NCBI RefSeq assembly: GCF_029688865.1
Contig: NZ_JARUKV010000031.1
Span: 1 to 51,991, forward strand
Direction: 5' to 3'
DNA length: 51,991 nt
DNA from: Natronococcus sp. A-GB7
Lineage (GTDB): Archaea; Halobacteriota; Halobacteria; Halobacteriales; Natrialbaceae
The translations under genes and the position numbers were made by a program. Below, in pieces: positions 9,075-17,884 of this stretch. The notes under the pieces are model-generated. The model was given only the letters and a program-made list of their open reading frames with translations, ran no database searches and had not been told where the DNA came from. Position 1 is the first letter of the stretch; every line of letters starts with the position of its first letter.

Positions 9075-10175
9075 TTATTTTAATAATCTCTGAAATAGCT
9101 TGTCGTATTGGTTAGCCGAATTATCTACGCTGAAGTCACTAGCTCTTTTACTGAGTGTATCTGATTTAGAGGGGGATTTCAGTACCTGCTCAATTGCTTT
9201 GGCCATTTTTTGTTCATCATCTACGGGTACCAACTGTCCATATTTTCCATCAGCTAGGATCTCTGACGGACCGCTCTCACAATTTGTTGAAACAATAGGG
9301 CAGCCACATGCCAAAGCTTCAACTAATACAATGCCAAATCCTTCATGTCTTGAAGAAAGAACAAACACGTCTGATTCATTTATATATGCATACGGGTTAT
9401 CAACATATCCCAAAAAATCCACTGAATCAGACACATCTAGCTCGGAGACTAGCTTTTTCAAGTTATCAGTCTCTGGTCCCTCTCCAAACAGGAGTAGTTT
9501 GTTTTTCTTTAGATTCGTCTGACTAAACGATCTAATCAGGGTATCAAAGCCTTTTTGCGTCTCATGTCGACCACCTGATATTATTATTCTGGTACTCGGA
9601 TTATCTATCCACGGATGACCACTTCGCTCCTCACTGAGCCTCCTAATCCCATCCACATCAATAGGATTATATATTTTTGATATACTTTCTTGTCTAGCTA
9701 ATGTGTTATTTCTAACACTCTCTGAGACCCCATCTGAGACTGTAACAATATGATCTGCTAATGGATACAATATTTTTGATAACTGAAAACATGCATTGGT
9801 TTTGTAATTTGTGACTTTGCTTTTCATCATATTATGCTCACTCACTACATTTTTAGTATCGCCCACTGAAAGAATGTTTGTCATGATAGCTATGATATTT
9901 AGCGGTGTGAGCATTGAGTACAGAAGATCAGGTTCCTTAGAGACTAGATACTCTCTCAATTCTATGGGTATTTTATAATCAGAGTCCACATTCAAATTCA
10001 CTATATTAACACCTCTTTTGATGTCTTCTAATAATTCACCAGATTTATTAATTAAGACTATATCGACTTTATACCCATATTCTAATAGCTTGTTAGATAG
10101 ATTTACCGCCACCTGTTCTATTCCACCAACCCCTAGCCTCGGCAAAAATATCCCCACATGCACTTGAGAGCCCAT
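9075..10175 (-). CDS. Glycosyltransferase family 4 protein
   Basis: 366 residues, GT-B fold. N-terminal 'FLPRLGVGGIEQVAVNLSNKL' is the acceptor-side Rossmann start common to GT4 enzymes. The C-terminal half has 'ISGGRHETQKGFDTLIRSF', 'LLFGEGPETDNLKKL' and the donor-binding motif 'SRHEGFGIVLVEALACGCPIV' containing E-x7-E, followed by 'ILADGKYGQLVPVDD'. It transfers a nucleotide-activated sugar to a growing, probably lipid-linked, glycan at the cytoplasmic face. The start at ATG 10175 precedes the Rossmann strand directly. AT-rich DNA upstream (10190-10215) could hold its promoter. Its GC content is clearly lower than that of the genes from 12 kb onward. Confidence 0.88.
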   Translation of the reverse strand: MGSQVHVGIFLPRLGVGGIEQVAVNLSNKLLEYGYKVDIVLINKSGELLEDIKRGVNIVNLNVDSDYKIPIELREYLVSKEPDLLYSMLTPLNIIAIMTNILSVGDTKNVVSEHNMMKSKVTNYKTNACFQLSKILYPLADHIVTVSDGVSESVRNNTLARQESISKIYNPIDVDGIRRLSEERSGHPWIDNPSTRIIISGGRHETQKGFDTLIRSFSQTNLKKNKLLLFGEGPETDNLKKLVSELDVSDSVDFLGYVDNPYAYINESDVFVLSSRHEGFGIVLVEALACGCPIVSTNCESGPSEILADGKYGQLVPVDDEQKMAKAIEQVLKSPSKSDTLSKRASDFSVDNSANQYDKLFQRLLK

Positions 10176-10419
10176 ATTCAGGCTATATCAATTGCTTATT
10201 AATTATCTCTTCGGTGCAACTTTCTGAGAGTGTTTATTAGAGTTGCTTATTTACCTGTGGAAGCAGTCCCGTCTGATACAATCTCAGGGTATTTTGGCAA
10301 CTCGATAGCATTGGCTTTTGATAAAATCACTTCTACCTCTCTACGAAAACACATACGCTACTGAAACGCTCTTGCAGATTCACGTGAACAATCAACCCAC
10401 TGCATATCTCTGTCATCGC

Positions 10420-11166
10420 CAGCGGATCCGTTGGAAGAACGATGCTGAGAGGAACACCGCCGAGGACGGAACAGTCCTCGGGGTTGACCCCGGCATCGAA
10501 AACCTTGCTGTCACCAGTACCGCCTACTTCTTCAGCGGCCGGGAGTTAACCCACAACCTCCGCGAGTTCGAAAAAGTACGCACCGGACTCCAGCAGACCG
10601 GGACGCAAAGCGGCCACCGAACGCTCGAACAGTCGAGTGGGCGCGAACTCTGTTGTGTTCGCGACGTACTGCATAGAGTCTCGAACGCGATTGTAGATGT
10701 AGCACTCCGACATGAGTGCGACATAATCGCGTTCGAGGACCTGACCGATATCCGCGATCGCACAGGCGCGTCGTGGGGTCACAAGTGGGCGTTCCGAACG
10801 CTGTACGAACAAGTGGAGTACGAGGCCGAAGCGGAGAGCATTTTGGTGAAGCAAGTCGGTTTAGCGTACACGTCGAAACGGTGCTCCGAATGTGGATTCA
10901 CGGCAGACGAGAATCGCCCGGCACGTAACGACTTCCACTGTGTGAACTGCGAGTCGGAGGCGAACGCGGATTACAACACGGCGAAAAACATCGGGATTCG
11001 GTATGTCCGTCGGGGCCAACAGTCGTCTCGTCTGACGGGCAACAGTCAGCTTGCCCTACAGTCTGGAACAGTGACGCCAAGTGGCGGATTTACCGCCTAC
11101 CCGGAAGGATTTGAAGCCGAGTTCATGGACAAGCCCCACTCTCCACGAGCGAACCCGTCAGGGTGA
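10420..11166 (+). pseudogene. tnpB: Truncated IS1341-type TnpB (N-terminus lost)
   Basis: From about 10435 the translation follows the intact TnpB at 28038-29228 almost residue for residue: 'GVDPGIEN' (RuvC Asp), 'IAFEDLTDIRDRTGASWGHKW' (Glu), zinc knuckle C-S-E-C...C-V-N-C, and 'NADYNTAKNI' (last Asp). The first 175 or so residues, with the N-terminal domains that bind RNA and the target-adjacent motif, are missing; upstream codons from 10318 are unrelated or decayed. The frame is longer at its C-terminus than the intact copy because a segment with two hairpins is absent. TnpB is the RNA-guided nuclease of IS200/IS605-type elements; this copy cannot be functional. Its right end falls immediately before UDP-glucose dehydrogenase codons. 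Confidence 0.85.
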
Positions 11167-11190
11167 GCGAAGTAGGGTGGGATAGTTGAC
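11100..11190 (+). mobile_element. Right end of truncated IS1341-type element
   Basis: The sequence from the tnpB tail through 'GTGAGCGAAGTAGGGTGG' to 'AGTTGAC' at 11190 recurs, inverted, at 27893-27980 and in part at 32869-32900. In IS200/IS605-type elements this end encodes the omega-RNA scaffold, and the bases just outside it (from 11191) act as the guide. The left end of this copy is not visible. Confidence 0.65.
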
Positions 11191-11463
11191 ACGCAGACGA
11201 CAACATTGGTCTCACCGCACTCGCGGCCGCTGTCGAAGCAATAGGGAAGCGCTCGCTGAGAAATCCGAACGGTAGCTCGTCGTCATCAAGAGTACGGCGA
11301 TGGCAATGAATATCGCGGACGTCCTCGAGTCAGCCGTCCACCACGGCGCGAACGACAACGAGAACGTCGGGGTCGGGATGAACTCCGAGTTCCTCCGCGA
11401 GGGGAGTACCGTCTCTGGCTTCATGCACCCCGACACGGTTATCTACGGACCGCACTCGGAGTG
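11191..11463 (+). pseudogene. UDP-glucose/GDP-mannose dehydrogenase fragment
   Basis: The translation from 11193 reads 'DDNIGLTALAAAVEAIG', then (with a stop and small shifts) 'KSTAMAMNIADVLESAV', 'NENVGVGMNSEFLREGSTVS' and 'FMHPDTVIYGPHSE' before a stop at 11461. This is the central part of UDP-glucose 6-dehydrogenase (AglM/Ugd type): the 'vKSTv.pg' strand, then 'NPEFLREGsAv.DF..Pd.vv.G'. The N-terminal NAD-binding domain and the catalytic Cys domain are absent. The 5' side is cut precisely at the right end of the tnpB element and the 3' side runs into an epimerase fragment on the other strand. A second decayed copy lies at 50783-51345. Confidence 0.7.
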
Positions 11464-11794
11464 AGCGGCTTGAGCAGTGTGTAGTCCTCGGGCGTCGGTC
11501 ACGGGACCTCACCGTAGACCATCGACGTGTAGCGAGTTCGTGAACACCGACTTCCTCCACCGTCTCGAGGAAGGTGTAGGTCGTCTGCCTGTTCGCCTCG
11601 GATTGCTCGCGCGGTCGCTTGCTGTTGATCGCCTTCGAGACTGCCAGCCGGCAGACGAGGTCGAACTCGTCAGTGAGCCAGTGCTCGGTTCTGACCAAGA
11701 AATCATCAACGACGGTGACGTCAGCACCCGCTGCAGTCAGATAGTCCGTAAGGTGTGTTCCAATAAATTTCGTTCCACAAGTCACCAGTATGTG
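11464..11794 (-). pseudogene. NAD-dependent sugar epimerase fragment
   Basis: Minus-strand translation gives 'HILVTCGTKFIGTHLTDYL' and 'GADVTVVDDF' (a damaged form of the GxxGxxG Rossmann start and following strand of extended SDR epimerases), then 'TYTFLETVEEVGVHE', and in shifted frames 'SMVYGEVP' and 'PTPEDYTLLKPL', which match the S-S-S-V-Y-G-E and P-x-P-E-D-Y blocks. At least two frameshifts and a missing central section show it is dead. It abuts the UDP-glucose dehydrogenase fragment at 11463. Confidence 0.65.
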
Positions 11795-12104
11795 GGGTTT
11801 GAATGGGTGAAAACGAGTATCTGCTATGTCGAAATATTCGACTTTTGTAGGAACTTGAAAACGGGGAGTAACGGTATCGGCGGTACGATCGATGCTCTCT
11901 CTGGATTGGGTATTCAAATATCAAACGAATACGTGTGATCAATAGCTATTTGTGATTGGTTTAGAGAGTACTGCCTGTTGTGAGTGAGGTCGTGTCGCAT
12001 TGAACGCGACTCCAGAGACACGGGAAGATCCCAGCGCCAGCAGGCGCACAAATGATTACAGAGATGGAAACTAGCATTGACAGTTCAATCGGTGATCGGA
12101 ACGA

Positions 12105-13061
12105 ATGAAGGCCGTCGTACTTGCGGGTGGGTACGCCACTCGACTGTGGCCGATCACCAAGCATCGGCCGAAGATGTTTCTCCCGATCGGCGAGTCGACC
12201 GTAATCGATCGGATCTTCGAGGAACTCGAAGCCGACGAACGGGTCGACGAGGTGTACGTCAGTACGAACGAGCGGTTCGCGTCCGACTTCGAGACACACC
12301 TCGAGAACGCCTCGTTCGAAAAACCACGGGTCTCGGTCGAAGAGACAACGGCCGAGGACGAAAAGTTCGGCGTCGTCGGCGCACTTGCGCAACTGATCGA
12401 GCGCGAGGGAATCGACGACGACCTCCTCGTCATCGCGGGCGACAACCTGATCAGCTTCGATCTCTCGGATTTCATAGATGCGTTTGAAACGAACGAGGCA
12501 CCGACGCTCGCCGCGTACGACGTCGGTTCCCATGAGCGGGCAACGTCGTACGGCATCGTCGAACTCGAGGACGATCGCGTCGTCGACTTCCAGGAGAAAC
12601 CCGACGAGCCCAAGAGCACGCTCGTCTCGATCGCCTGCTATGCGCTTCCGAGAGAGTCCGTCTCGCTGTTTCCGACGTACCTGGAGGACGGGAACAACCC
12701 GGACGAGCCGGGCTGGTTCATCCAGTGGCTCCAGAATCGGACCCCGACGCACGCCTACACGTTCGACGAAGCCTGGTTCGATATCGGCACGCCCGAGAGC
12801 TATCTTGATGCCGTTGCCTGGCATCTTGACGGTGATTCACGTATCGCTGACGACGCCACAGTCGAAGAGACGTCTATTGGCGAAAACGTTCACGTCATGC
12901 CTGGAGCGACACTTGTGGAATCCAATCTCGAGCGATCGGTCGTCTTTCCTGGGGTGACGCTCGAGCAAACCTCCCTTCGACGGTCCGTAGTCGACCGCGA
13001 TGTTGACATTTCTCAACTTGATCTAACTGGTGCTTTGATTGGAGCATACACCACAATCTAA
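12105..13061 (+). CDS. Sugar nucleotidyltransferase with C-terminal left-handed beta-helix (glucose-1-phosphate thymidylyltransferase-like)
   Basis: 318 residues, cytoplasmic. The N-terminal Rossmann-like domain begins with 'VLAGGYATRLWPITKHRPK', the G-G-x-x-T-R-L-x-P-x-T-x-x-x-P-K signature of nucleotidyltransferases, followed by 'LLVIAGDNLI' (metal-binding Asp) and 'FQEKPDEP'. 'DEAWFDIGTPESYLDA' closes the catalytic domain; residues from about 245 form imperfect hexapeptide repeats ('IADDATVEETSIGENVHVMPGA') of a left-handed beta-helix. It makes an NDP-sugar from NTP and a sugar-1-phosphate, like AglF-type enzymes in haloarchaeal N-glycosylation. It is GC-rich and stands alone, flanked on both sides by decayed sequence. 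A second, shorter enzyme of the class is at 30317-31051. Confidence 0.85.
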   Translation: MKAVVLAGGYATRLWPITKHRPKMFLPIGESTVIDRIFEELEADERVDEVYVSTNERFASDFETHLENASFEKPRVSVEETTAEDEKFGVVGALAQLIEREGIDDDLLVIAGDNLISFDLSDFIDAFETNEAPTLAAYDVGSHERATSYGIVELEDDRVVDFQEKPDEPKSTLVSIACYALPRESVSLFPTYLEDGNNPDEPGWFIQWLQNRTPTHAYTFDEAWFDIGTPESYLDAVAWHLDGDSRIADDATVEETSIGENVHVMPGATLVESNLERSVVFPGVTLEQTSLRRSVVDRDVDISQLDLTGALIGAYTTI

Positions 13062-13197
13062 GAGTTGCACTCTTGTTTCCTGCCATGTTCTACAGAGCTA
13101 TCTCGTACCGGAGAAAGAAGCGCTGTTGGTAGTCTTCATCTTTCGATCAATTCATATCCCGAATGATCTATCAATCAATAATATGTAATTGTGGTCC

Positions 13198-13647
13198 GCG
13201 TTTTTAGGCCAATAGCTGTTTGTGACTTCCGTGAAAAGTACCTTTCATAGAACTGTCAGCAATGGTGGTTATAGGGCTTCGGACCACGTCTACCGACTGG
13301 CGCTCGCCACCGAGACGGACGCCGTCCTTGTGATCGACGTTGACGTCCCTCGGGTCCGTGACGAGGGTATCTAAAATACGTTTGGGGTCGACACCGACTG
13401 CTGTATTGCGTCCCGGACACCGGATTCGGGCGGCGACGCTGCCATCCGTAGCATTCGTCCGAGGAACTCAGGGCGGGATTCAATCTGTTGGAGTCGGTAT
13501 CGGATGTGTTCGACGCGCAGTCGTCGCGGCATCCACAGTGGTCATGGGACTCAGTTGTCTCACCAAGGAACCTCGACCCAGAGCCGCCCAATCGCGTATT
13601 TGTTACGACTGGCGCAGCACAGGCTCGTACCAGTCTATGAACTTTTA
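13198..13647 (-). pseudogene. Decayed region with sugar-gene scraps, including an epimerase tail
   Basis: No intact gene is visible. On the minus strand, at about 13600-13640, codons read 'FIDWYEPVLRQS' followed by a stop, which matches the last residues of the intact epimerase at 33036 (FIDW...EWYEPLVRQS with eight residues missing). Further along the same strand come coding-like pieces 'RLQQIESRPEFLGRMLRMAA' and 'RDVNVDHKDGVRL'. The latter resembles the C-terminal domain of phosphohexomutases (DVNVDHTDGVR), but that is a weak match from memory. Frames change between the pieces. Confidence 0.35.
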
Positions 13648-13861
13648 AAACCAAATAGCTCCCACTCATTATATTGGAACGCTTGTGTTCTCAAAGGAGG
13701 CACTTCAGCAGATCGTTGTCTTCTACCTCGGTCTGAGTGGGACTCCCAAATCAGATGGCGAGCGACTTTTACACTACTTTCGATCTACTGGCTTGATGGC
13801 CCTTCCCGATATTGCTCTCTTGAACCGTTTCGGTAGTATTCAGGAAGAGCATACTTCTTAA
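13648..13861 (+). pseudogene. Unrecognised gene 3' fragment
   Basis: An open frame without an ATG runs from just after a stop near 13650 to TAA at about 13861. The translation includes 'LQQIVVFYLGLSGTPKSDGE' and 'GLMALPDIALLNRFGSI', which has the look of a protein C-terminus rather than random frame. A GTG near 13690 is the only plausible internal start. I do not recognise the family. It probably is the tail of a gene whose front was lost in the neighbouring rearrangement. Confidence 0.25.
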
Positions 13862-13924
13862 AATTTTCTCACTCAATTAGATATATGGACCTATCTCAAG
13901 GTAGAAAAAATAATATATTAAGGA

Positions 13925-14602
13925 ATGGAAAACAGAACCATGGCTCCACCTGTGCTTGCAGTCGACGATGTCTCGGTTCGTCGCGGGGACCAACCGATCC
14001 TCGAGGAACTGTCTCTGTCGATCCCGGCCGGCTCGCGGACGCTCGTCCAGGGACCGAGCGGCACCGGGAAGTCGACGCTGTTCTCGGTACTCGGGCTGCT
14101 CGAGTCGCCCGACAGCGGGCGAGTGCTGGTCGACGGAACGGACGCCAGTGGGCTCTCGGAACGGCAGCGTGCCCGGCTCCGCCGGGAGACGATCGGAGTC
14201 GTCTTTCAGGACTTCCAGCTGGTGCCGGATCTGACCGCTCGTGAGAACGCCCTGTTGCCCCAGCACCACGGCGGCGACCGCGACGAGGCGTGGGTCGACG
14301 AACTGCTCGAGGCGCTCGCTATTGGCGACCGGGCGGACCGGTATCCGGTGACGCTCAGCAACGGCGAGAAACAGCGGGTCGCGATCGCCCGCGCGCTCGC
14401 GAACCGACCCGACGTCGTCTTAGCCGACGAGCCGACCGGACAGCTCGATCCCGAGACGACCGATCGTCTCACTAACGTACTGTTTGACGTTCAACACCGT
14501 ACGGAGACAGCGCTCGTGACCATTAGTCACGATCGGTCGCTTGAGGGCCTGTTCGACCGGACGCTTACGCTTCGAGCCGGGAACATGGTCACTCCTCGGT
14601 AG
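13925..14602 (+). CDS. ABC transporter ATP-binding protein (LolD/MacB-type), orphan
   Basis: 225 residues. Walker A 'GPSGTGKST' at residues 43-51, Q-loop 'GVVFQDFQLVPDLT', a signature motif 'LSNGEKQRVAIARAL' (Asn in place of the second Gly of LSGGQ), Walker B 'VVLADEPTG' and switch His 'VTISHD'. This is the MJ0796/LolD class that powers FtsX-type permeases. No permease gene is adjacent: upstream is decayed DNA and downstream, after 309 bases, the convergent hypF. The ABC cassette at 20401-23620 has its own ATPase. An alternative start at 13940 (Met6) would give a leader closer to relatives. It is GC-rich while its upstream region is AT-rich. Confidence 0.85.
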   Translation: MENRTMAPPVLAVDDVSVRRGDQPILEELSLSIPAGSRTLVQGPSGTGKSTLFSVLGLLESPDSGRVLVDGTDASGLSERQRARLRRETIGVVFQDFQLVPDLTARENALLPQHHGGDRDEAWVDELLEALAIGDRADRYPVTLSNGEKQRVAIARALANRPDVVLADEPTGQLDPETTDRLTNVLFDVQHRTETALVTISHDRSLEGLFDRTLTLRAGNMVTPR

Positions 14603-14911
14603 CCACCTCCGTTTCTTGCGTATCACGTAGGTCCTTGACTGGCTTGGCTGACAGCTGGAGAAGGCCCGCATCGTTAGGCGTGCGAGACATCACTCGGTTT
14701 CTCAGTATCGTCGTAAGTAGGTGGATGGCTCTTGGGTGGCCTCAGTATCCACTTTCACTACGGTCGGCTCAGACTTTTGGGGTACCAGCCCGGAGCTATC
14801 AATCGAGTTCGGCCCTGTCACACGCTCCGAACTCGGTTTCTCCCACGAGTCGACACACTCTGTGCAGAGTACGAGTTGTCTTTATAGCCAGAATCGACCC
14901 CACACTGTGGG
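14603..14911. other. 309-base intergenic stretch, nothing recognised
   Basis: It lies between the convergent ABC ATPase and hypF genes. Open frames here show no protein-like composition or motif. No clear stem-loop terminator was seen. Confidence 0.5.
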
Positions 14912-17305
14912 TTATATGTTTTCTTGATCTCGGGCCGCTCGAGTCGCTGCTACCGTGAGCTGTCCGTAGGCAATGCCGCCGTCACCGGCTGGAACACGCT
15001 TGTTGACAATCAGTTCGAGGTCTGCACTGGTAACGCGTTCGCGAATCCGCGTCGCGATGTGATCGTTGTACGCCACCCCTCCAGTTAGCGCGACCGTCTT
15101 TCGGTTCCGAGCAGTCGCGACGCTGATCGCGAGGTCGGCGAGCCCGCGAGCGAGTACGTCCTGAGCCGTCGCCGCGACGGTGGATCGAGAGTGTCCCGCC
15201 TCACGCAGTTCAACGAGGGTGGCGAAGAGTGCCGGGGTGTCGACCACGGGCCGGCCATCAGCCCGCGCCGTCGGAACGTCGATTGCGATCGGCTTCCCGT
15301 CGGCTGCGAGTGCCTCGAGTTTCATCGCCGGCTCACCCTCATACCGGCGTTCGTCACAGACGTCGAGCAGGGCAGCGACCGCGTCGAGGACTCGGCCAGT
15401 GCTGCTCGTCAGCGGGATGTTCTCACCGCTCTCGAGCTGTCGGACGACGTCGTCGGGCTTTGTCTCATCACCAGGAAACGAGACGTCATGGCGCTCGAGG
15501 CGGTCGACGACACGATCCGACTCTCGGGCATAAAGCAGCGCTGCGGCCATCCGCCCCGGGTATCGTGTTGCCCGGTCGCCACCCAGCATCGGGACCGGCG
15601 CGAGGCCGCCGACGCGCTCGAAGTCGGCCAGGGAGGCGTCGAGCACCTCCCCGCCCCAGAGCGTGCCGTCGGGGCCGTACCCTAATCCGTCGAGTGTCAA
15701 CGCAACGGCGCGCTCGAGGCCGTGTTCGGCGAGGACGCTTGCGGCGTGGGCGTGGTGGTGTTGGACGGCAACACTGCGCTCTGCCGGACCAGCCGCGACC
15801 AGTCGGCGGGCGTAGTCTGCGGTCTCGAACGCCGGGTGGGCGTCGTGGGCGACGATCGGCGGATGCTCGAGGCCGGTAACGTCGAGCAGGTGGTCGACAG
15901 CGCTCTCAAACGACGCGAGACTCTCGGGACCGTCGATATCGCCGAGATACTGAGTGAGATAGCAGTCCCCCTCATGCAGTACGCCGGCAGCCGCGTCGCG
16001 GTCAGCGCCCGTCCCGAGTATCGGCGTCGAGGGTGTGGAGTCGATCGACACCGGTGTCGGGGTGAACCCTCGTGACCGACGGAGCAGCCGTCGGTTCCCG
16101 TCAACGACGCGCACGAGAGAGTCGTCGCAGCGGGCAGCGATACGGCGGTCATGGAGTACAAAGCCGTCAGCGACGGCGCCCAGACTGGCAACGAGGGGTC
16201 CGTTGGCGGTCCGCATCGGGTTCCCGGGGCGGTTCGCCGACGTCAGTACCAGCGGTGTATCGACCGCCTCGAAGAGGAGATAGTGAACCCCCGAGTAGGG
16301 AAGCATCGTCCCAACGGTGTGGAGTCCGGGTGCGACACCGGTTGCGAGTCTCAAGCCATCGTCTTCCGCTTGGGATGGCTCGTGCTCGAGGAGGACGATC
16401 GGCCGTCGTGGCGACTCGAGTGCCTCCTGTTCTCGAGCGGCAAGGGAGGCAAACGCTCCGACGGCAGCGACGTCCGGCGCCATCACGGCGAACGGTTTTT
16501 CCGGCCGGCCGATCCGTTCGCGGAGGCGGGCAACCGCTGCGGCGTTGGTGGCATCGCAGGCGAGGTGTGCGCCGCCGATCCCCTTTAAGACGACTGTCTC
16601 GCCGCGATTGAGTGTGGTAGCAGCGCGTTCGATCGCCGCCGTGCCGTCGGCGGTGTTCTCGAGTGTCTCCGGAAACGGATCGCGTCCGTTCTCGGCGTCG
16701 CTCGTCGGGTGGGTGTCGTCGCTCGTCTCGCCGTAGCGCAAACGCGGTCCACAGTCCGGGCAGGCGATCGACTGGGCGTGATATCGACGGTCGGTCGGCT
16801 CCTCGTACTCCTCTCGGCAGGCCTCACACATGGGGAATGCGGCCATCGACGTCGCCGATCGGTCGTATGGCAGCGAGTCGATGACGGTAAAACGCGGCCC
16901 GCAGTTGAGACAGGCCGTTGCCCAGTACCCCTGGTATCGGGAGTCGGGATCACGAACGTCCTCGAGACAGGCCGCACAGATCGCCGTGTCCGGTGGAATC
17001 GTTCCGCTTCCGTCCCCGCTGGTACTGGAGTCGACGATTTCGAACCTGTCGTATACGGCCTCGGAGACCCGTTCGCGATCGGCACTGACGGAGTCCACGC
17101 TCGCGAGCGGTGGCGGCTCTTCTCGGAGGTCGTCGAGCATCGCGTCGATGCTATCGTTCGCCCCCTCGAGTTCGATCCGGACGCCGGCACCACCACGGTT
17201 GTGAACCGTTCCACGGAGTTCGTGTGCGAGTGCCCGCCGGTAGACGAACGGTCGAAATCCCACACTCTGGACGACGCCGGTCACACGAACGGTCGCGCGT
17301 TCCAT
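14912..17305 (-). CDS. hypF: Carbamoyltransferase HypF
   Basis: About 797 residues with the complete HypF domain order. First an acylphosphatase domain with 'VQSVGFRPFVYRRA' (catalytic Arg kept; the usual Gly after VQ is Ser). Then two zinc fingers (C-A-A-C...C-L-N-C and C-E-A-C...C-P-D-C followed by 'GPRL'), and a YrdC-like domain 'VVLKGIGGAHLACDA' with 'RPEKPFAVM'. Last a Kae1-like domain with 'VQHHHAHAASVLAEHG', 'LDGLGYGPDGTLWGGEVL', 'LTGGVAYN' and 'VPAGDGGIAYGQ'. HypF converts carbamoyl phosphate and ATP into the carbamoyl group that HypE turns into cyanide ligands of [NiFe]-hydrogenase. No hypA-E or hydrogenase gene is in the window. The start at ATG 17305 is preferred to 17332 because family members begin with this motif. 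A broken piece of a second hypF is at 29871-30035. Confidence 0.93.
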   Translation of the reverse strand: MERATVRVTGVVQSVGFRPFVYRRALAHELRGTVHNRGGAGVRIELEGANDSIDAMLDDLREEPPPLASVDSVSADRERVSEAVYDRFEIVDSSTSGDGSGTIPPDTAICAACLEDVRDPDSRYQGYWATACLNCGPRFTVIDSLPYDRSATSMAAFPMCEACREEYEEPTDRRYHAQSIACPDCGPRLRYGETSDDTHPTSDAENGRDPFPETLENTADGTAAIERAATTLNRGETVVLKGIGGAHLACDATNAAAVARLRERIGRPEKPFAVMAPDVAAVGAFASLAAREQEALESPRRPIVLLEHEPSQAEDDGLRLATGVAPGLHTVGTMLPYSGVHYLLFEAVDTPLVLTSANRPGNPMRTANGPLVASLGAVADGFVLHDRRIAARCDDSLVRVVDGNRRLLRRSRGFTPTPVSIDSTPSTPILGTGADRDAAAGVLHEGDCYLTQYLGDIDGPESLASFESAVDHLLDVTGLEHPPIVAHDAHPAFETADYARRLVAAGPAERSVAVQHHHAHAASVLAEHGLERAVALTLDGLGYGPDGTLWGGEVLDASLADFERVGGLAPVPMLGGDRATRYPGRMAAALLYARESDRVVDRLERHDVSFPGDETKPDDVVRQLESGENIPLTSSTGRVLDAVAALLDVCDERRYEGEPAMKLEALAADGKPIAIDVPTARADGRPVVDTPALFATLVELREAGHSRSTVAATAQDVLARGLADLAISVATARNRKTVALTGGVAYNDHIATRIRERVTSADLELIVNKRVPAGDGGIAYGQLTVAATRAARDQENI

Positions 17306-17631
17306 ACCCCGACGGATTCTCACCCCGGTCACATTAACCGTGGTACCGAACGTACGGGCGGGACCGAGTGCCGAGCTGTGAAGTATCTGCTACCCGCGGT
17401 GGCTTTCGCTGGTAGGGAGTTCGTTGTTGATCGTGTCGCCGTCCCTCGGATCCGGTGAAATCGCCGTCCGAAGCCCCTCCGGGCACTCTACTTGGATCCA
17501 GCTATAAAACTGGGTACCCCCTGTCCGTTTGCGATTGGAGTCACCCTCTGCCAGTTAAACTCTCGATAGTCCTTTTTGCTGAAGAGTGGTCTGTGACCGC
17601 GGCTTTCTATGGTCAGATACCGGTCAGAACC
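17306..17631. other. Intergenic stretch upstream of hypF, nothing coding recognised
   Basis: GC-rich near hypF and turning AT-rich after 17600. It must contain the hypF promoter on the minus strand, but no convincing TATA element was located. Confidence 0.4.
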
Positions 17632-17646
17632 AATATATTATTATAC
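17632..17646 (+). promoter_or_regulatory. Probable TATA box for the small gene at 17669
   Basis: An AT-only run ('AATATATTATTATAC') is centred about 28-30 bases before the ATG at 17669, the distance expected for an archaeal TATA box driving a leaderless or nearly leaderless transcript. Confidence 0.45.
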
Positions 17647-17668
17647 TCAGTATACACACACAAACACG

Positions 17669-17764
17669 ATGATACCAAACCAAGATCAACTCATGCGGAT
17701 CGCCGGAGTGGCTGGAATTGGTCTGTCGCTACTCGTTATTCTCCAAGAGAACGGGATCATCTGA
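17669..17764 (+). CDS. Small single-span membrane protein (31 residues)
   Basis: The frame encodes a short polar head 'MIPNQDQLMRIAG' followed by an uninterrupted hydrophobic stretch (about residues 11-25, 'IAGVAGIGLSLLVIL') and a short tail 'QENGII'. Haloarchaeal genomes contain many such one-helix microproteins. Support is the clean hydrophobic segment, an ATG placed just downstream of a good TATA-like run, and AT-rich promoter DNA in an otherwise GC-rich gap. Function unknown. Confidence 0.4.
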   Translation: MIPNQDQLMRIAGVAGIGLSLLVILQENGII

Positions 17765-17884
17765 ACCGGTTTGGTTTCGACGTTACCTCCCGGTATTGAC
17801 TGAGCCGACTGCCTTCCGGCGTTCCTGGTCGGTGCAGCGTTTCGAGATGGTATCCACGGTTTAGTCGGTGTTAGTGACAGCCTC

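Noticed and set aside
11961-12824. Long minus-strand open frame opposite the first nucleotidyltransferase
   Set aside because: It is the antisense shadow of a GC-rich gene whose motifs are clear on the plus strand.
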